In this document: positions 1 through 10,600 of the stretch, in pieces
How the letters are laid out: every line of letters begins with the position of its first letter
Position numbering within the stretch: position 1 is the stretch's first letter
Source of the DNA: Epiperipatus broadwayi
Taxonomy: Eukaryota; Onychophora; Udeonychophora; Euonychophora; Peripatidae
Reading direction: 5' to 3'
DNA: 64,000 bases
Assembly: GCA_028023455.1 (NCBI GenBank)
Contig: JAQFVV010012423.1
Span: 312,001-376,000 of the forward strand
The notes under the pieces: model-generated
What the model was told of the DNA's origin: nothing
The model's input: only the letters and a program-made list of their open reading frames with translations
The model's database searches: none
Translations under genes and position numbers: made by a program

Positions 1-105
1 ATAATCCACTTTCTGTATAATCACTTTTTTCATATTTATTCTTCCATAACTTCATTATATGTACCCTTGTGGTCAGTATGTGCATAACCAAAATCTTTCA
101 TCCAG

Positions 106-106
<1 letters not shown>

Positions 107-181
<75 letters not shown>
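107..181. repeat. (TA)n microsatellite
   Basis: An essentially perfect run of about 37 TA dinucleotides. It creates a spurious poly-Tyr/Ile reading frame on the minus strand, which I do not regard as coding. Confidence 0.98.
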
Positions 182-184
<3 letters not shown>

Positions 185-579
185 GAGATTTTATCAGAGT
201 ATGTGGCACCTTCAGGAAAAAAATTTTAATGCCACACCTTTCCATTGCTCTCATCAAAATTTCTGATGAACAAAAAAGTTTAATGTACTTTTTGAGTTAA
301 TTTTAAAAAAGTAAAAAAAAAAAAAACCCCCAACAGTGTTACAACTTTTTCAATTTTTCCTTTTTAATTGTTATATTTAATAATGCATAAAGTTTTAAAC
401 TAACTTTCATAAAACAAATTTTAGATAATGATAATAATAATAAAATTCATATAATATATTTATATATTCACCATCTAGATTCGATCAGCTTTAGTGTGTT
501 CAGCCTTTACTCTGGATTTTGTTGGGTGGATGTACAAATCTTACCATTACAATATATATAAATCTATAAAGTTATTAAT

Positions 580-1402
580 GGAGAAAAATCAGTCTCTCCT
601 TAGGTCATGAACAAATAGCAGTCTATTGATAAAGAGTCAGAAAAAAAATGGATCCACCATTAAATTTTTGATGTTTATAATCTTATCTTTGCTAACATTG
701 ATGGACATATAGTGAACTCATTACATCAGTTAAGTGAAAACATGGCATCAGTAATTATTAAATTAATAGACAATTATACAAGGATGGAAATTGAAGCTCT
801 CTTTTAATGACTTTATTTTAGTAATCAAACAAAATTTAATTATTGTAAACATTACATTAGCATAGATCAATATATATATGATTAATAGAGCAAACAATGT
901 ACTCCATCTTAAACAACTGACAGACATAATCACATACATCATGTGTGCTGGTTGTTTGTAGATGATGAATACAGACTCTAGTTACTTATATAGAAAATAC
1001 TGAATGAATAGGTTAATAAAGATATTATTTAATTATTGTTTCAAAAATTATTTTGTTTAAACATTAATGTTTTAGCATGTGTTTTATTTTTTGTGTTTAT
1101 TTTATAGAAATAAATTCATAAAATATGTACAGTATTTACCAAACTTGTTAAATGACTAAAGCTACATTTTCAAGTTTTTCTCTTGTGAAAGTTCTGAGAC
1201 AAAATGTCTTTCAATTATCAAATTGTATTTTATATGAGGGGTGGGGGATTTATCTTGCACAAAGGTGCTTCTTGACCATGTGGTGGACCTAAACCCATAC
1301 ATACACCAATGGAAACAGAGTTAACTCAATGTATCAACTAAATGAAAATATAGCATTAATAATTAAATTAATAATCAATTATGCAAGGATGGAAATTGAA
1401 TC
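580..1402. repeat. Diverged tandem duplication flanking the 11-kb foldback element
   Basis: The stretch at about 700-795 ends in GGATGGAAATTGA and is repeated at about 1,290-1,400, with shared GTGAACTCATTACATCA-like text upstream. The sequence after the first copy (about 796-870, with GTAATCAAACAAAAT and ATTACATTAGCATAGA) matches 12,471-12,545, to the right of the big palindromic element. The block at about 595 (CTCTCCTTAGGTCATGAAC) recurs at about 12,568. The locus was therefore a tandem repeat before the foldback element inserted in the second copy. The first copy is close to an empty site. I see no gene here. Confidence 0.7.
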
Positions 1403-2025
1403 AGTACTAATTTAGAGTGCACTCTTCACCATTTTGGATTTTAATGGGGGATCCCAAAATCTGATACAACCAAGCATTAAACAAGTCAAATAATATTGGT
1501 GGGTATTTATTACAAAATGTTCTAATTATTTTGATCAATAGATAAATAATTGCAATTTCCACCAAAATTAAAAAATAATCATGCAAATTTTGTAGAATAA
1601 AAACAAAAAAATCACATGACAAAATATTAATGATTCGCATGGTGAAATCAAAAAAGAATATTCAGCAAATATCAATAATTAGGAAACAAGAAAAATTAGC
1701 ATTAAAAAATTAGATAAAAAATACTACCACAATCATATAAAAAAATTAATAAATAATATTTGATAAAATAATTAACTGCTTACATGAAATAGCATATGAA
1801 ACATGGTTTAAAAATTACTAAACTAACTTATGAAAAAATTCAACATGCAATTACAGGTGGTAGAGTGAAAGTTGATATTTCAGTGAAAGTTGATATTTCA
1901 TCAAAACTATTTTAAAATAGGCAAAACTCTCCATACAGTAGTGCCACTCAGTGCCAACAAGAGTAATCAATGGAATCCAGAAGGCTTGTGAATAAAATCC
2001 CTATCTAGTGCCTACTCATCCAATA

Positions 2026-2067
2026 TCCCCAGACTAGTTTCTGGCTTGTGGCCTTCATCAGTGAAGA
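2026..2067 (-). ncRNA. Minimal type-I hammerhead ribozyme candidate (family A)
   Basis: Read on the minus strand: stem I strand TCTTCA (2,062-2,067), core CTGATGA (2,055-2,061), stem II GGC-CACAA-GCC, core GAAA, stem III C-TA-G, cleavage triplet GTC, then the stem I partner TGGGGA (2,026-2,031). Stem I pairs over 6 bp with two G-U pairs. An A-A mismatch closes stem II, which may weaken it. All invariant core residues I know for the hammerhead are present. The tiny stem III is the form described for Penelope-like elements, which is thought to need dimerisation. Confidence 0.6.
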
Positions 2068-2619
2068 GCTTTGGATATGAGAGCACTGCACCTAGATCTT
2101 AGCATCTAATGCAACCCTCCAGCAGCCACCTTTTATCTCTACTTAACTACAAAAATATGAGAATAAAATTGAAAACACAATAATATTTTCAATCTAAGCT
2201 CAATAGCTTATGTAGTCATATGGGTCTGAACTCAGCTCAGTACCCCTACATTTTGGTGTCTTTAGCTCTTTAACAACCATAGCCACCATTATCCTATTAG
2301 GCAGGATTGGTGTTAAACCACTAAACATCACATGATCACTATTTCTTATGTTAGCACATTACTGTTATTAAAACAGGCAAAACTCTCCATGAAGTAGTGC
2401 CACTCAGTGCCAACCAGAGTAATCAATGGATGCCAGAAGGCTTGTGCATAAAATCCCTATCTAGTGCCTACTCATCCAATATCCCCAGACTAAAATGTAT
2501 GGGTACTGACCTGGGTTCAGACCCATATGACTATATAAGCTAAGTAGAGATAAAAGGTGGCTGCTGGAGAGTTGCATTAGATCCTAAGATCTAGGTGCAG
2601 TGCTTGTCAGATGCAAAGC

Positions 2620-2660
2620 TCCTCACTGATGAAGGCCACAAGCCAGAAACTAGTCTGGGA
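2620..2660 (+). ncRNA. Hammerhead ribozyme-like motif (family A, second arm)
   Basis: CTGATGA (2,626-2,632), stem II GGC-CACAA-GCC, GAAAC (2,646-2,650) and the cleavage triplet GTC (2,653-2,655) are intact. The downstream stem I strand reads TGGGAA, not TGGGGA, so stem I shortens to about 4 bp including a G-U pair. It is probably a decayed partner of the minus-strand motif at 2,026-2,067. Confidence 0.5.
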
Positions 2661-2891
2661 ATATTGGATAAGTAGGCACTAGATAGGGATTTTATGCATA
2701 AGTCATCTGGTATCCATTGATTACTCTGGTTGGCACTGAGTGGCACTACTGTATGGAGAGTTTTGCCTGTTTTAATAACAGTAATGTGCTAGCATAAGAA
2801 ATAGTGATCATGTGATGTTTAGTGATTTAGCAAAACTATTTTGCTAAATGGCATGTAAATAGTTATGTTATTTGTAATTATAAAATATTAA

Positions 2892-4758
2892 GCTTTTCTG
2901 GGAGAGAATATTTACCATATCTTCTATATGGATGATGTGGTGGTGTTCCTATCATCTCATGATGAACTCACGAGGCTTGAGGAACTCTTAGATCAATTTG
3001 CTTGGGAATTTGGTTTGAGGGTTAATGAAGGCAAATTGGTCATGTGGTCCATTATGACAGAGAAGAAAGTTCCAGGCAGATTCAAAGCCACCCCTCAGAG
3101 TTTCCTCAGTTTCGACCTTGCTCCCAGTCAGTTATGAGCAGAGACCTACAGAATTCCTTACTCTCCAAGATAGAGAGTACAATTGCCTCTTTGTTTAAGA
3201 TCTATCTATCATTATTGGGGAAAGTCACCTTACTAAATTCCATTGGGCTACCCAAGGTAACTTATTATCTTGCTGGCTTTGTCCCAACTGGCACTTTTAT
3301 AAAAAAAAGTAGAGACTCTCTGCAGGAGGCTGTGCTGGGCTAGAGGGGCTCCTGTCATCAGGCTGAACTTATTACAAAAGCCTAAACCTCTGAATGATTT
3401 GTTTGTCTTTACATTCAATCAAAACATTTCCAAGTTCAATAGACTTACAATATACTAGTCAAACTTTTGAATGTCAACATAGGCATGGAATGCCCACTCC
3501 ATTGGAGGAAGTTGAGCCAACTGACAAACCTCCACCCAAGTGCAGGAGTCTATGGCTTCAGAAACATGTTACCTTAGAGTACAGGAGCATCAACACTTCT
3601 GGCTTCCTGTTTGGTTCTAAATTAAACTACTGGGAGACTTACTTATTTGTTGTCTGATGGTAGAACTAAAATAGTCAACTTATTCCCTGTGGAATCTCCT
3701 GGTTCGTAAGATGTACCAAATTCTCAAACTGAGCCAAAGTATGTGGATTTCTTGCTCAAAGTTAACCTTGGGGCCCTCCCCACCGGGGCCTTTCCATGCT
3801 ATTTCAGAGGCCATAATATTAGCACCTTGTGTCCCTATGTAACAAACATGAAGAGTCCATGGATCACATACTTTCTTGATGTGATTTGTGGAACTATCTT
3901 TGGAACTTCCTGCTGAGAAAAATCACCGATCCTGATCAATCCTGTGTAACAATCAAGATGGCCTTCAAGATGGGAATATTTGGGACTATCAGATTGGCAA
4001 CATACATAAACTTTGCCATATGGACTGCAAGATGTAGGATGCTGTTTGAGAAAGGCATCAACCACTTAGTTGAAGACATTGTTGTTAAATACCTCCTTAA
4101 AGCAAGGGAAATGGACAAGAGAACCTGCGTTTCTTCATTGGCTGATCAAACATGGGATTAATTGAGGATATAGGTCAGCCTTTGATACCTAGGCCCACTG
4201 TTTGGTTTTCTTAAACTGTAGTGACTGATTTGTTTGCTCTTTTACTATGTATTATTTTATGGTATTTTGATCTGTGACTATTTTTTTTTATATGAAATTT
4301 TCTAGTATTACATTTGTTAGACACCTGAACATGTTGTTATTTGATGACCTTGTTCATCAGGCCTACCTAATTCATTTTTTTATTAAGACAATCCTCTTTG
4401 TATTGTCATCCTTTGTATGATCCTAATATGAATTGTTATATGATTATGCTTGGCTTAGATGAATTCCGTACACCCCTTTCATGTAGAAGCCTACCTGTTC
4501 ATTTGATTTACCATATAATACCTATACTCATCTTGTTTATGTTAATTATTCAATGATGGAAACTATGTATTTAGTTTGATTTATTGTCTATATTCTCTTG
4601 ATGGAGTAATTTTATCAACCTGTGTATTCTTGAATTTCTCAAATGTGATCCTTGTAACTTATGGGATGCTACATATATGCTCCCAGTTGAATTTTTTAAT
4701 ATACTGTCTTGTTTGTATTATGCTTCTTCTGTAAATAAAGTTTACTTTTAAATAAAAA
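2892..4758 (+). mobile_element. 5'-truncated LINE (Tx1/L1-type non-LTR retrotransposon)
   Basis: A perfect 12-bp TSD ATAAAATATTAA flanks it (2,880-2,891 and 4,759-4,770). The sequence begins inside the reverse transcriptase. The active-site motif YMDD is followed by a hydrophobic VVVFL at about 2,924-2,950, then LDQFAWEFGLRVNEGK, which is the palm and post-palm region of Tx1/L1-like enzymes. Thumb and C-terminal segments follow in other frames: SLLGKVTLLNSIGLPKVTYY near 3,210-3,270 and IWTARCRMLFEKGI near 4,020-4,060. A 3' untranslated region of about 550 bp ends with AATAAA (about 4,734) and an A-rich tail. Frameshifts and stops show that it is dead. It inserted into the left arm of the 11-kb foldback element and so is younger. 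Confidence 0.88.
2911..4161 (+). pseudogene. LINE reverse transcriptase, C-terminal remnant
   Basis: The fragment starts at ENIYHIFYMDDVVVFLSS, keeping the catalytic YMDD. At least three frames are needed to follow the protein: 2,911-3,137; 3,044-3,343; then about 3,830-4,161 (LWNFLLRKITDPDQS... YINFAIWTARCRM...). The endonuclease domain and the fingers of the reverse transcriptase are missing through 5' truncation. Assignment to the Tx1/L1 group rests on the spacing after YMDD and the GKVTLLNS segment. It is moderately secure. Confidence 0.8.
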
Positions 4759-4847
4759 ATAAAATATTAAAATCGAAATATTACAAATATTTTCTTAAAT
4801 GCAAAAAAAAAAAATGTTGCGCATAAATATTTTTAATATAATCTCTT

Positions 4848-5180
4848 TATTGATAAAGTGTGTGCCTACATAGATTATATTAGTTTATGTGTATACTGTC
4901 TATATATATACATGTTATATTTTAATTTGTACTAAAGAAGTTTTATTGCATATCAACATATCTATACAAATATATGAATTATTTATATGAGATCCAAAGA
5001 GTGTTTTTCTTTATTGATGAAGTGTGTGCCTACATAGATTATATTAGTTTATGTGTATACTGTCTATATATATATATATACATGTTATATTTCAATTTGT
5101 ACTAAAGAAGTTTTATTGCATATCAACATATCTATACAAATATATGAATTATTTATATGAGATCCAAAGAGTGTTTTTAT
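4848..5180. repeat. Tandem duplication, about 163-bp period, inside the foldback arm
   Basis: The segment from CTCTTTATTGATAAAGTGTG to GATCCAAAGAGTGTTTTT appears at 4,848-5,008 and again at about 5,011-5,180 with few changes. The second copy has a longer TA run. The same segment occurs inverted in the right arm (about 11,750-11,910) and once more in the centre (about 9,720-9,850), so it is a recurrent module of this element. Confidence 0.8.
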
Positions 5181-5509
5181 GAGTAGAAGAGAATAATTAG
5201 GATATGAGCTTTGCTGTTGAATTTAAACTGGTCATTTATGGTTTAGTTTTAAAAACTGTAAAAGCATATTGCACACTATTAAAAAAATAATTTCAAAAAC
5301 AATATATTAATATTTGACGAATTTTCATAAAAAATATTAATAATTAGGAAACAGACCAAACAGGATGAGGGAAGGTAATTTAGCATGTTCATGTGATAAA
5401 AATTATTGCACTCACATGGCCAAAAGTTTATTTTATAAACATCAAGACTTTAAATTTTATTAAATATTAAAAACTATACTAAAGTATTTTATTGTTAAAT
5501 ACTATTCTG

Positions 5510-6270
5510 TTCTTTTGCAGGGACTTTGTCTTGGATTTGAGGAATGAGAGTGTTTGTTTATTGTTGAGATCTGCAGGGTGCATGTGCATTAGCTTAATGC
5601 TAATTATTATTACAATTTAAAAAAACATCACACTATATAAAATAAATATCTTATCCTATTTTTAATGATTTCTTAGTTCAAAAAAATTCTGAAGAGGTCA
5701 GCATCTTATAGATACAATTTATTCACTGTACTTTGAACACTTTTTGGCAAAAATATTTTAATGTGCAAATATGCATACAAAATCTTATGTTTTGAATGTT
5801 CTGCAGTCTTTTTCAGAGCTACTTTTACTTCAGTTTTACTGTACTTTAAGCACTTGTTGGCAAACAGTTTTTGTTGTGCATATGATCACGGACAATTTTA
5901 CATTTTGACTGCTGTGCCATCCTCTTCAGAATTCCCCTGATTTCAATTTTAAAAAAATTGAAGTGGGGGTGGTTTTGAAGGGGACTGCGGGACAGTCGGG
6001 GTGTGGGATTGTGTGTGCGTATATGTTCAGTGGGAGGTTTTTGCTGGGAAGTGTTTAAAGTACAGTGAATAACTTGCATTTATTTAAGATATTATAGCAA
6101 AATAAAAGTGGTACATTTGATAATATTTCATTCTATGGATAGATGGAAAATATCAAATGTTTTTACTCTATTGATAATGAAAGAAATGATTTCCTTCAAG
6201 TAAATGACAGATTTGATTTTTTGTAATCTTGTTTTCATGCAAAAATTTTGGAATAAAAATTATATAATTT
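5510..6270. other. Left-arm-only stretch, GT-rich in part, no gene
   Basis: This stretch has no partner in the right arm of the surrounding palindrome, so it was inserted on the left or lost on the right. It contains two diverged copies of a motif near TTTACTGTACTTTAA (about 5,725 and 5,835) and a GT-rich patch at 5,965-6,050. A 77-residue frame on the minus strand (5,846-6,079) looks like an accident of the GT-rich patch. The minus-strand text CTGAAGAGGATGG at about 5,920-5,932 only loosely resembles a hammerhead core. Confidence 0.45.
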
Positions 6271-6429
6271 TAAAAAAAAAGTATGTTGGCCTAACTTAAC
6301 TATAGCATATGAAAAAAAAAAAAAACTAATACAAGCAAGAAACAATTAATACAAAAGTAATAAATCAATAGTCACCAAAATTGTAAATTTACTATAAATA
6401 AATACTCTTCACATAATAGAGATATATAT

Positions 6430-6760
6430 CATCACATGATCACCATTTCTTATTCTTACTTATAACTGTTATTAAACATATTGAAAATATTAATGTGTTT
6501 TCAATTTAAGACTCATAGTTTTGTAGTTAAGTAGAGGTAAAAAATGGCAGCTGGAGCATTGCATGAGATCCTAAGATCTAGGTGCAGTGCTCTCAGATCC
6601 AAGGCTCCTTACTGACAAAGGCCACAATCCAGAAACTAGTCTGGGAATATTGGATGAGTAGGCACTAGATGGGGATTTTATGCACAAGCCTTCTGGCATC
6701 CATTGATTACTCTATCTTGCTATGTGAAAATATGTATAGTGAGTTTTCACCTGTTTTAAT
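6430..6760 (+). mobile_element. Family A retro-type element (copy 2, internally deleted)
   Basis: It starts CATCACATGATCACCATTTC and runs into the family A interior (ATCCTAAGATCTAGGTGCAG, AAACTAGTCTGGGAATATTG), ending CACCTGTTTTAAT. The flanks AGATATATAT (6,420-6,429 and 6,761-6,770) form a 10-bp TSD, although the low-complexity text makes this less certain. The hammerhead core is damaged here (CTGACAA in place of CTGATGA at about 6,612). Confidence 0.65.
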
Positions 6761-6790
6761 AGATATATATATATGGGAGATAGTGACCTG

Positions 6791-6833
6791 GGCCAACTGA
6801 TGAATGCTGGTTCAGCATGAAATGCATCTTGGG
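6791..6833 (+). ncRNA. Minimal type-I hammerhead ribozyme candidate (family B)
   Basis: In order: stem I strand CCAA (6,793-6,796), CTGATGA (6,797-6,803), a 6-bp stem II ATGCTG-GTT-CAGCAT (6,804-6,818), GAAA (6,819-6,822), stem III T-GC-A, triplet ATC with cleavage expected after 6,828, then stem I partner TTGG (6,829-6,832). Every conserved core base is present and stem II is strong. Stem I is only 4 bp. A diverged relative lies at 35,935-35,990. The host repeat is otherwise undefined. Confidence 0.6.
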
Positions 6834-6958
6834 AGTCATTTGCCTTTTATTTTATTATTATTTATATCAATTTAAAAAGAATAGGGAAGTATGGAGGTTG
6901 TTTAATATATCCATAAAGATATTACACATGGGAAAGAGAAAGGTGAATAACTAACTCC

Positions 6959-6981
6959 ATGTGTGTGTGTGTGTGTGTGTT
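6959..6981. repeat. (TG)n microsatellite
   Basis: A short run of about eleven TG dinucleotides, followed by TTAAAATTAAAAAA. Confidence 0.95.
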
Positions 6982-7899
6982 TAAAATTAAAAAAATCATA
7001 TCTGCGCTAGAGATCTCTAGTTTAGTAAATGATTAGTAATAATCATTATTGTATTTATCTGATGTGGATGGTGTCAAAGTTGTGAACAGGGTAAGTTTGA
7101 CAGTTGTAAATAAAAATGTAACAATTTAATTATGAGATAAAGCAGTAGTAATAACAAAAAAGTGTATAAAAAATTCAATTATGAAAAAAAAAGGCCAATA
7201 ATGAAAGGATTTTAATTTTACAATAAGGAATTATCATATTTTAAAGTTTGTCAGATGAATTTTAAAGTTTGTCAGATGATAATTACAATAAAACTATTGG
7301 TAACTATAAATATTAAAATTAATAAATAAAACTATAGAAACCAATTAGGATGAAAAAAGAAATTAATATACCAACATTATCTCAATGTCAGGCAAGCTCC
7401 TATTCTGAATCCACACAAGGGAATTCTTTGGGGTGAAATAGATATCTGAAAGGACTAACCTTTGACTTTTTACTTTTTTGGAATGGTAAAAAAAAAAAGA
7501 ATGATAATATCCATCTAGAAAGTTTGTATGTGTGAAATCCTATAACAATTACATGGGCAATTCTTTATGCTGATTAATTTTCATCTATATATATATATAC
7601 TAGGAGAGAGGAAGGGGAATAAAAAGATTATTTACAACATTGTCTTCATCACGTGAGACATTGTGAATATTTTACATCTAAATGCAAAGCAGGAAAAAAA
7701 TAATGTTTTTCAAACAAAATTAAACAATTGTTTTTTATAAAAATATATAAATGTTGTTTATTTGTTACTTTTTTTTTTAATGCCATTGTTTTGTTTGTGA
7801 CTAACAGTAATAAACATATATGTTTTTTGGAATTTGTTTTTATTTTTATTTATGATTTTAATATTTGCTAATTGTTTTTTATTTTTGATGTAATAGAAA

Positions 7900-10600
7900 A
7901 TTACTGATATCTAGTTATCTGCCTTTCTATTTATCTGTCAGTCTTTCTATCTGTCTATAGTTATCTATCAGTTCATAATCTACTTGTCTCTCTATATGTT
8001 TATCTATCTAATTATCTAGTTTTCTGCCTTTCTATTTATCTGTCAGTCTTTCTATCTGTCTATAGTTATCTATCAGTTCATAATCTACTTGTCTCTCTAT
8101 ATGTTTATCTATCTAATTATCTAGTTTTCTGCCTTTCTATTTATCTGTCAGTCTTTCTATCTGTCTATAGTTATCTATCAGTTCATAATCTACTTGTCTC
8201 TCTATAAGTTTATCTATCTAATTATCTAGTTTTCGAGCTATCAGTTTATTTATGCATGCAATAATCTATTCATAATCTACTTGTATCTCTATATGTTTAT
8301 CTATTTATCTAGTTTTCGAGCTTTTTTATTTATGCATTTTCGAATTTTTTTCCATCTACCCATCTATCTGTCTCTTTATATTTATCTATCCATCTGGTTT
8401 TTTACCTATCTACTTATTTAAGTATTCAATCATCCATTTAGCTATCTAGCAACCCATCCATCTCTTATTTATCTATTAACTGCTGTCTACATGAATGCTT
8501 ATCTATCTGTCTCTATATATGTTTCTCTATATGTCTGTCTATCTATCTATTTCTTTCTTTTTCTATTTATTTATGCATTCATTTAACAGTCTAATCATCC
8601 ATTTGTCTCTTATCTATATGTTTCTTTGTCTATATACCTACCTACCTTCTTGCCTATCTAACTACCTACCTGCCTACTGACCTCCCAAACATCCTTCTGC
8701 CTCCATCTCTCCCTCTCCTCCTTCTCTGCCTCCCCCTCTCCCTCCTTACCTACCTACCTACCTATCTATCTACATGTCTGTTTCTGTTTACCTATCTATT
8801 TATTCATCTACCTACTCATATATCCATTTCTTTATATCAATCCATCCATTTATCACTTTAACTATTCATCTGATTTTTTTTCTACTTATCCATTCATCCA
8901 TCTCTATCTATTTATATAACCATCAATTTAACTATATATTTATTGTTTTATTCATCTATCGATCTATCCATATATTTTACCTTGGTATTTGGTTATCTAC
9001 TCATCCATCAGTCTATCCAAACATCTATTTATCTATATGTTCATTTATTTGATCATCTAGCTATCTATTTCTACATTTATTAATCTATACATTTAACTAT
9101 TTCTGTATGCATTCATCCATACATCTATCAAATTAACCATTTATCTATCTATTTATTACTTATTCATCTGTCTACCCCTATCTATCTATTCATTGAACAG
9201 ACTGTTTATTTATCCATTTACATATTGTTCCATCAATTGATTGAGACTGTACACCTCTTTACCTATTTATCTATCTATCTGCTTTTCTATATATCTACTC
9301 AATTATCTATCCAGCAATTTATCTATTTAACTATTTAGCCACTTACTTATTTATTCATTTATTAGATATCTATCTACCTAAATACCTATCTATTTATCTT
9401 TTATTCATACATCCATCCACCTATTTACCTATTCAGTTATCCTATTTACTTGCCTTGTATGTGATTTTATCTATCTAAAGAGTTAAATGGTTGGATAGAT
9501 AAATAAGTAGATAGAGAAGTAGGTAGGTTATGTAGACATCTATCTATTCCTTATCTTTTTTTCTTCTACCTATCTCTCTCTCTTTATGTTTATATATCTA
9601 CCTGGATTTCTACTTAACATACCTATTTGTCTTTCTGTTTCTATATGTTTACCTACCACCTATCTACTTATCTCTTTATCTATTTATTTATTCATCTATC
9701 CTACATAAGTAAGTATATCAATATGCAATAAAACTTCCTTAGTGCAAATTAAAATATAAAATGTATATATGTATTATGTACTATACACTTAAATTAATAT
9801 AAACTATGTAACCACATTCTTCATCAATAAATAGATTATGTTAAAGTATGCAGCATTTTTTTGTGTGCTCAAGAAAATATCCGTAATATTTTGATTTTAA
9901 TATTTAATAACTACAGTTAACATAACTATTTAATTCTGTTTAACCATCTATTTGATTATCTAGTAACCCATCCATCCCTTATCTACCTGACTACTTACCT
10001 AAATGCTTATATGTCTGTCTCTCTATATGACTTCTTTTTCTATCCATTTATTTATGCATCTAACCATCCATTTAATTGTCTAACCACCCATCTATCCCTT
10101 ATTTAGGTAAACAGGTAGAGACAAGTAGATAGATAGATATAGAGACAGACAGATAAATAAGCATTTAGGTAGATATGTAGGTAGACAGATAAATATATAG
10201 ATAAGAGCTGGATGGGTGGTTAGACAATTAAATGGTTGTTTGGATGCATAAATAAATAGATAAATAGAAATAAATTAATAGATAGATATACAGACATATA
10301 TATAACAATATAGAGAGACAGACTGATAAATAAGCAATTAGGTAGATAGGTAGATAATCAAACAGATAAGGGATGGATGAGTTGCTAGATAGTTTAATGG
10401 ATGGTTGAATTCATAAATAAATGGATAGGTAGAAAATCAGATAGATAGGTAAATATAAAGAGAAACAGATAGATTGCATAGATAGAAGATAAGGAATGGA
10501 TAGAAGGCTAGATAGTTAAATGGATTATTGCATGTGTAAATAAATTTGATAGGTAGAAAACTAGATAAATAGATAGATAAACATATAAAGAGACAGGGCA
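7900..10600. repeat. Degenerate CTAT/GATA-type tetranucleotide tract with strand switch
   Basis: From about 7,905 to 9,700 the plus strand is dominated by CTAT, CTGT, CTAC and CCAT units. From about 10,100 to 10,600 it is dominated by GATA, GACA and GTAG units, the reverse complement. A local switch is also seen near 9,476-9,535. The first part has a higher-order period of about 105 bp: GCCTTTCTATTTATCTGTCA at 7,921, about 8,026 and about 8,131. The tract occupies the centre of the 11-kb palindrome, so each arm contributes its own half. Long open frames here (such as 8,495-8,680 and 8,774-9,052) are repeat artefacts. Confidence 0.92.
9705..9960 (+). repeat. Internal copy of a foldback-arm module inside the tetranucleotide tract
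   Basis: It matches the right arm at about 11,785-12,010, in the same orientation. Shared text includes ATATAAACTATGTA, CTTCATCAATAAA, AGATTATGTTAAA and AAGAAAATATCCGTAAT. It interrupts the CTAT tract and marks a rearrangement or gene-conversion event in the centre of the element. Confidence 0.75.

Larger units (their letters stand above)
1914..2830. mobile_element. Inverted-repeat retro-type element with hammerhead-like motifs (family A, copy 1)
   Basis: It is flanked by an exact 12-bp duplication CAAAACTATTTT (1,902-1,913 and 2,831-2,842) that splits the arm of the surrounding foldback element. TSDs of this length differ between copies of the family, as expected for target-primed retrotransposition. 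The left half (from AGGCAAAACTCTCC) lies on one strand. It is followed by a second start at about 2,374 and then a right half that is the reverse complement, ending CATGTGATGTTTAGTGATTTA. Each half carries a hammerhead-like core: minus strand 2,037-2,061 and plus strand 2,626-2,650. I see no ORF. Best guess: a non-autonomous element mobilised by a Penelope-type reverse transcriptase, because PLEs are known for inverted copies and hammerheads. Confidence 0.7.

Noticed and set aside
36-257. 73-residue minus-strand frame across the TA run
   Set aside because: It is a Tyr/Ile repeat made by the dinucleotide tract, with no other coding evidence.
5846-6079. 77-residue minus-strand frame with Pro/His-rich text
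   Set aside because: It arises from a GT-rich patch inside a transposon arm, with no family match and no upstream context.
8495-9052. Leu/Ser/Tyr-rich frames of 60-90 residues
   Set aside because: They are translations of the CTAT tetranucleotide tract. Similar frames arise in any phase of such repeats.
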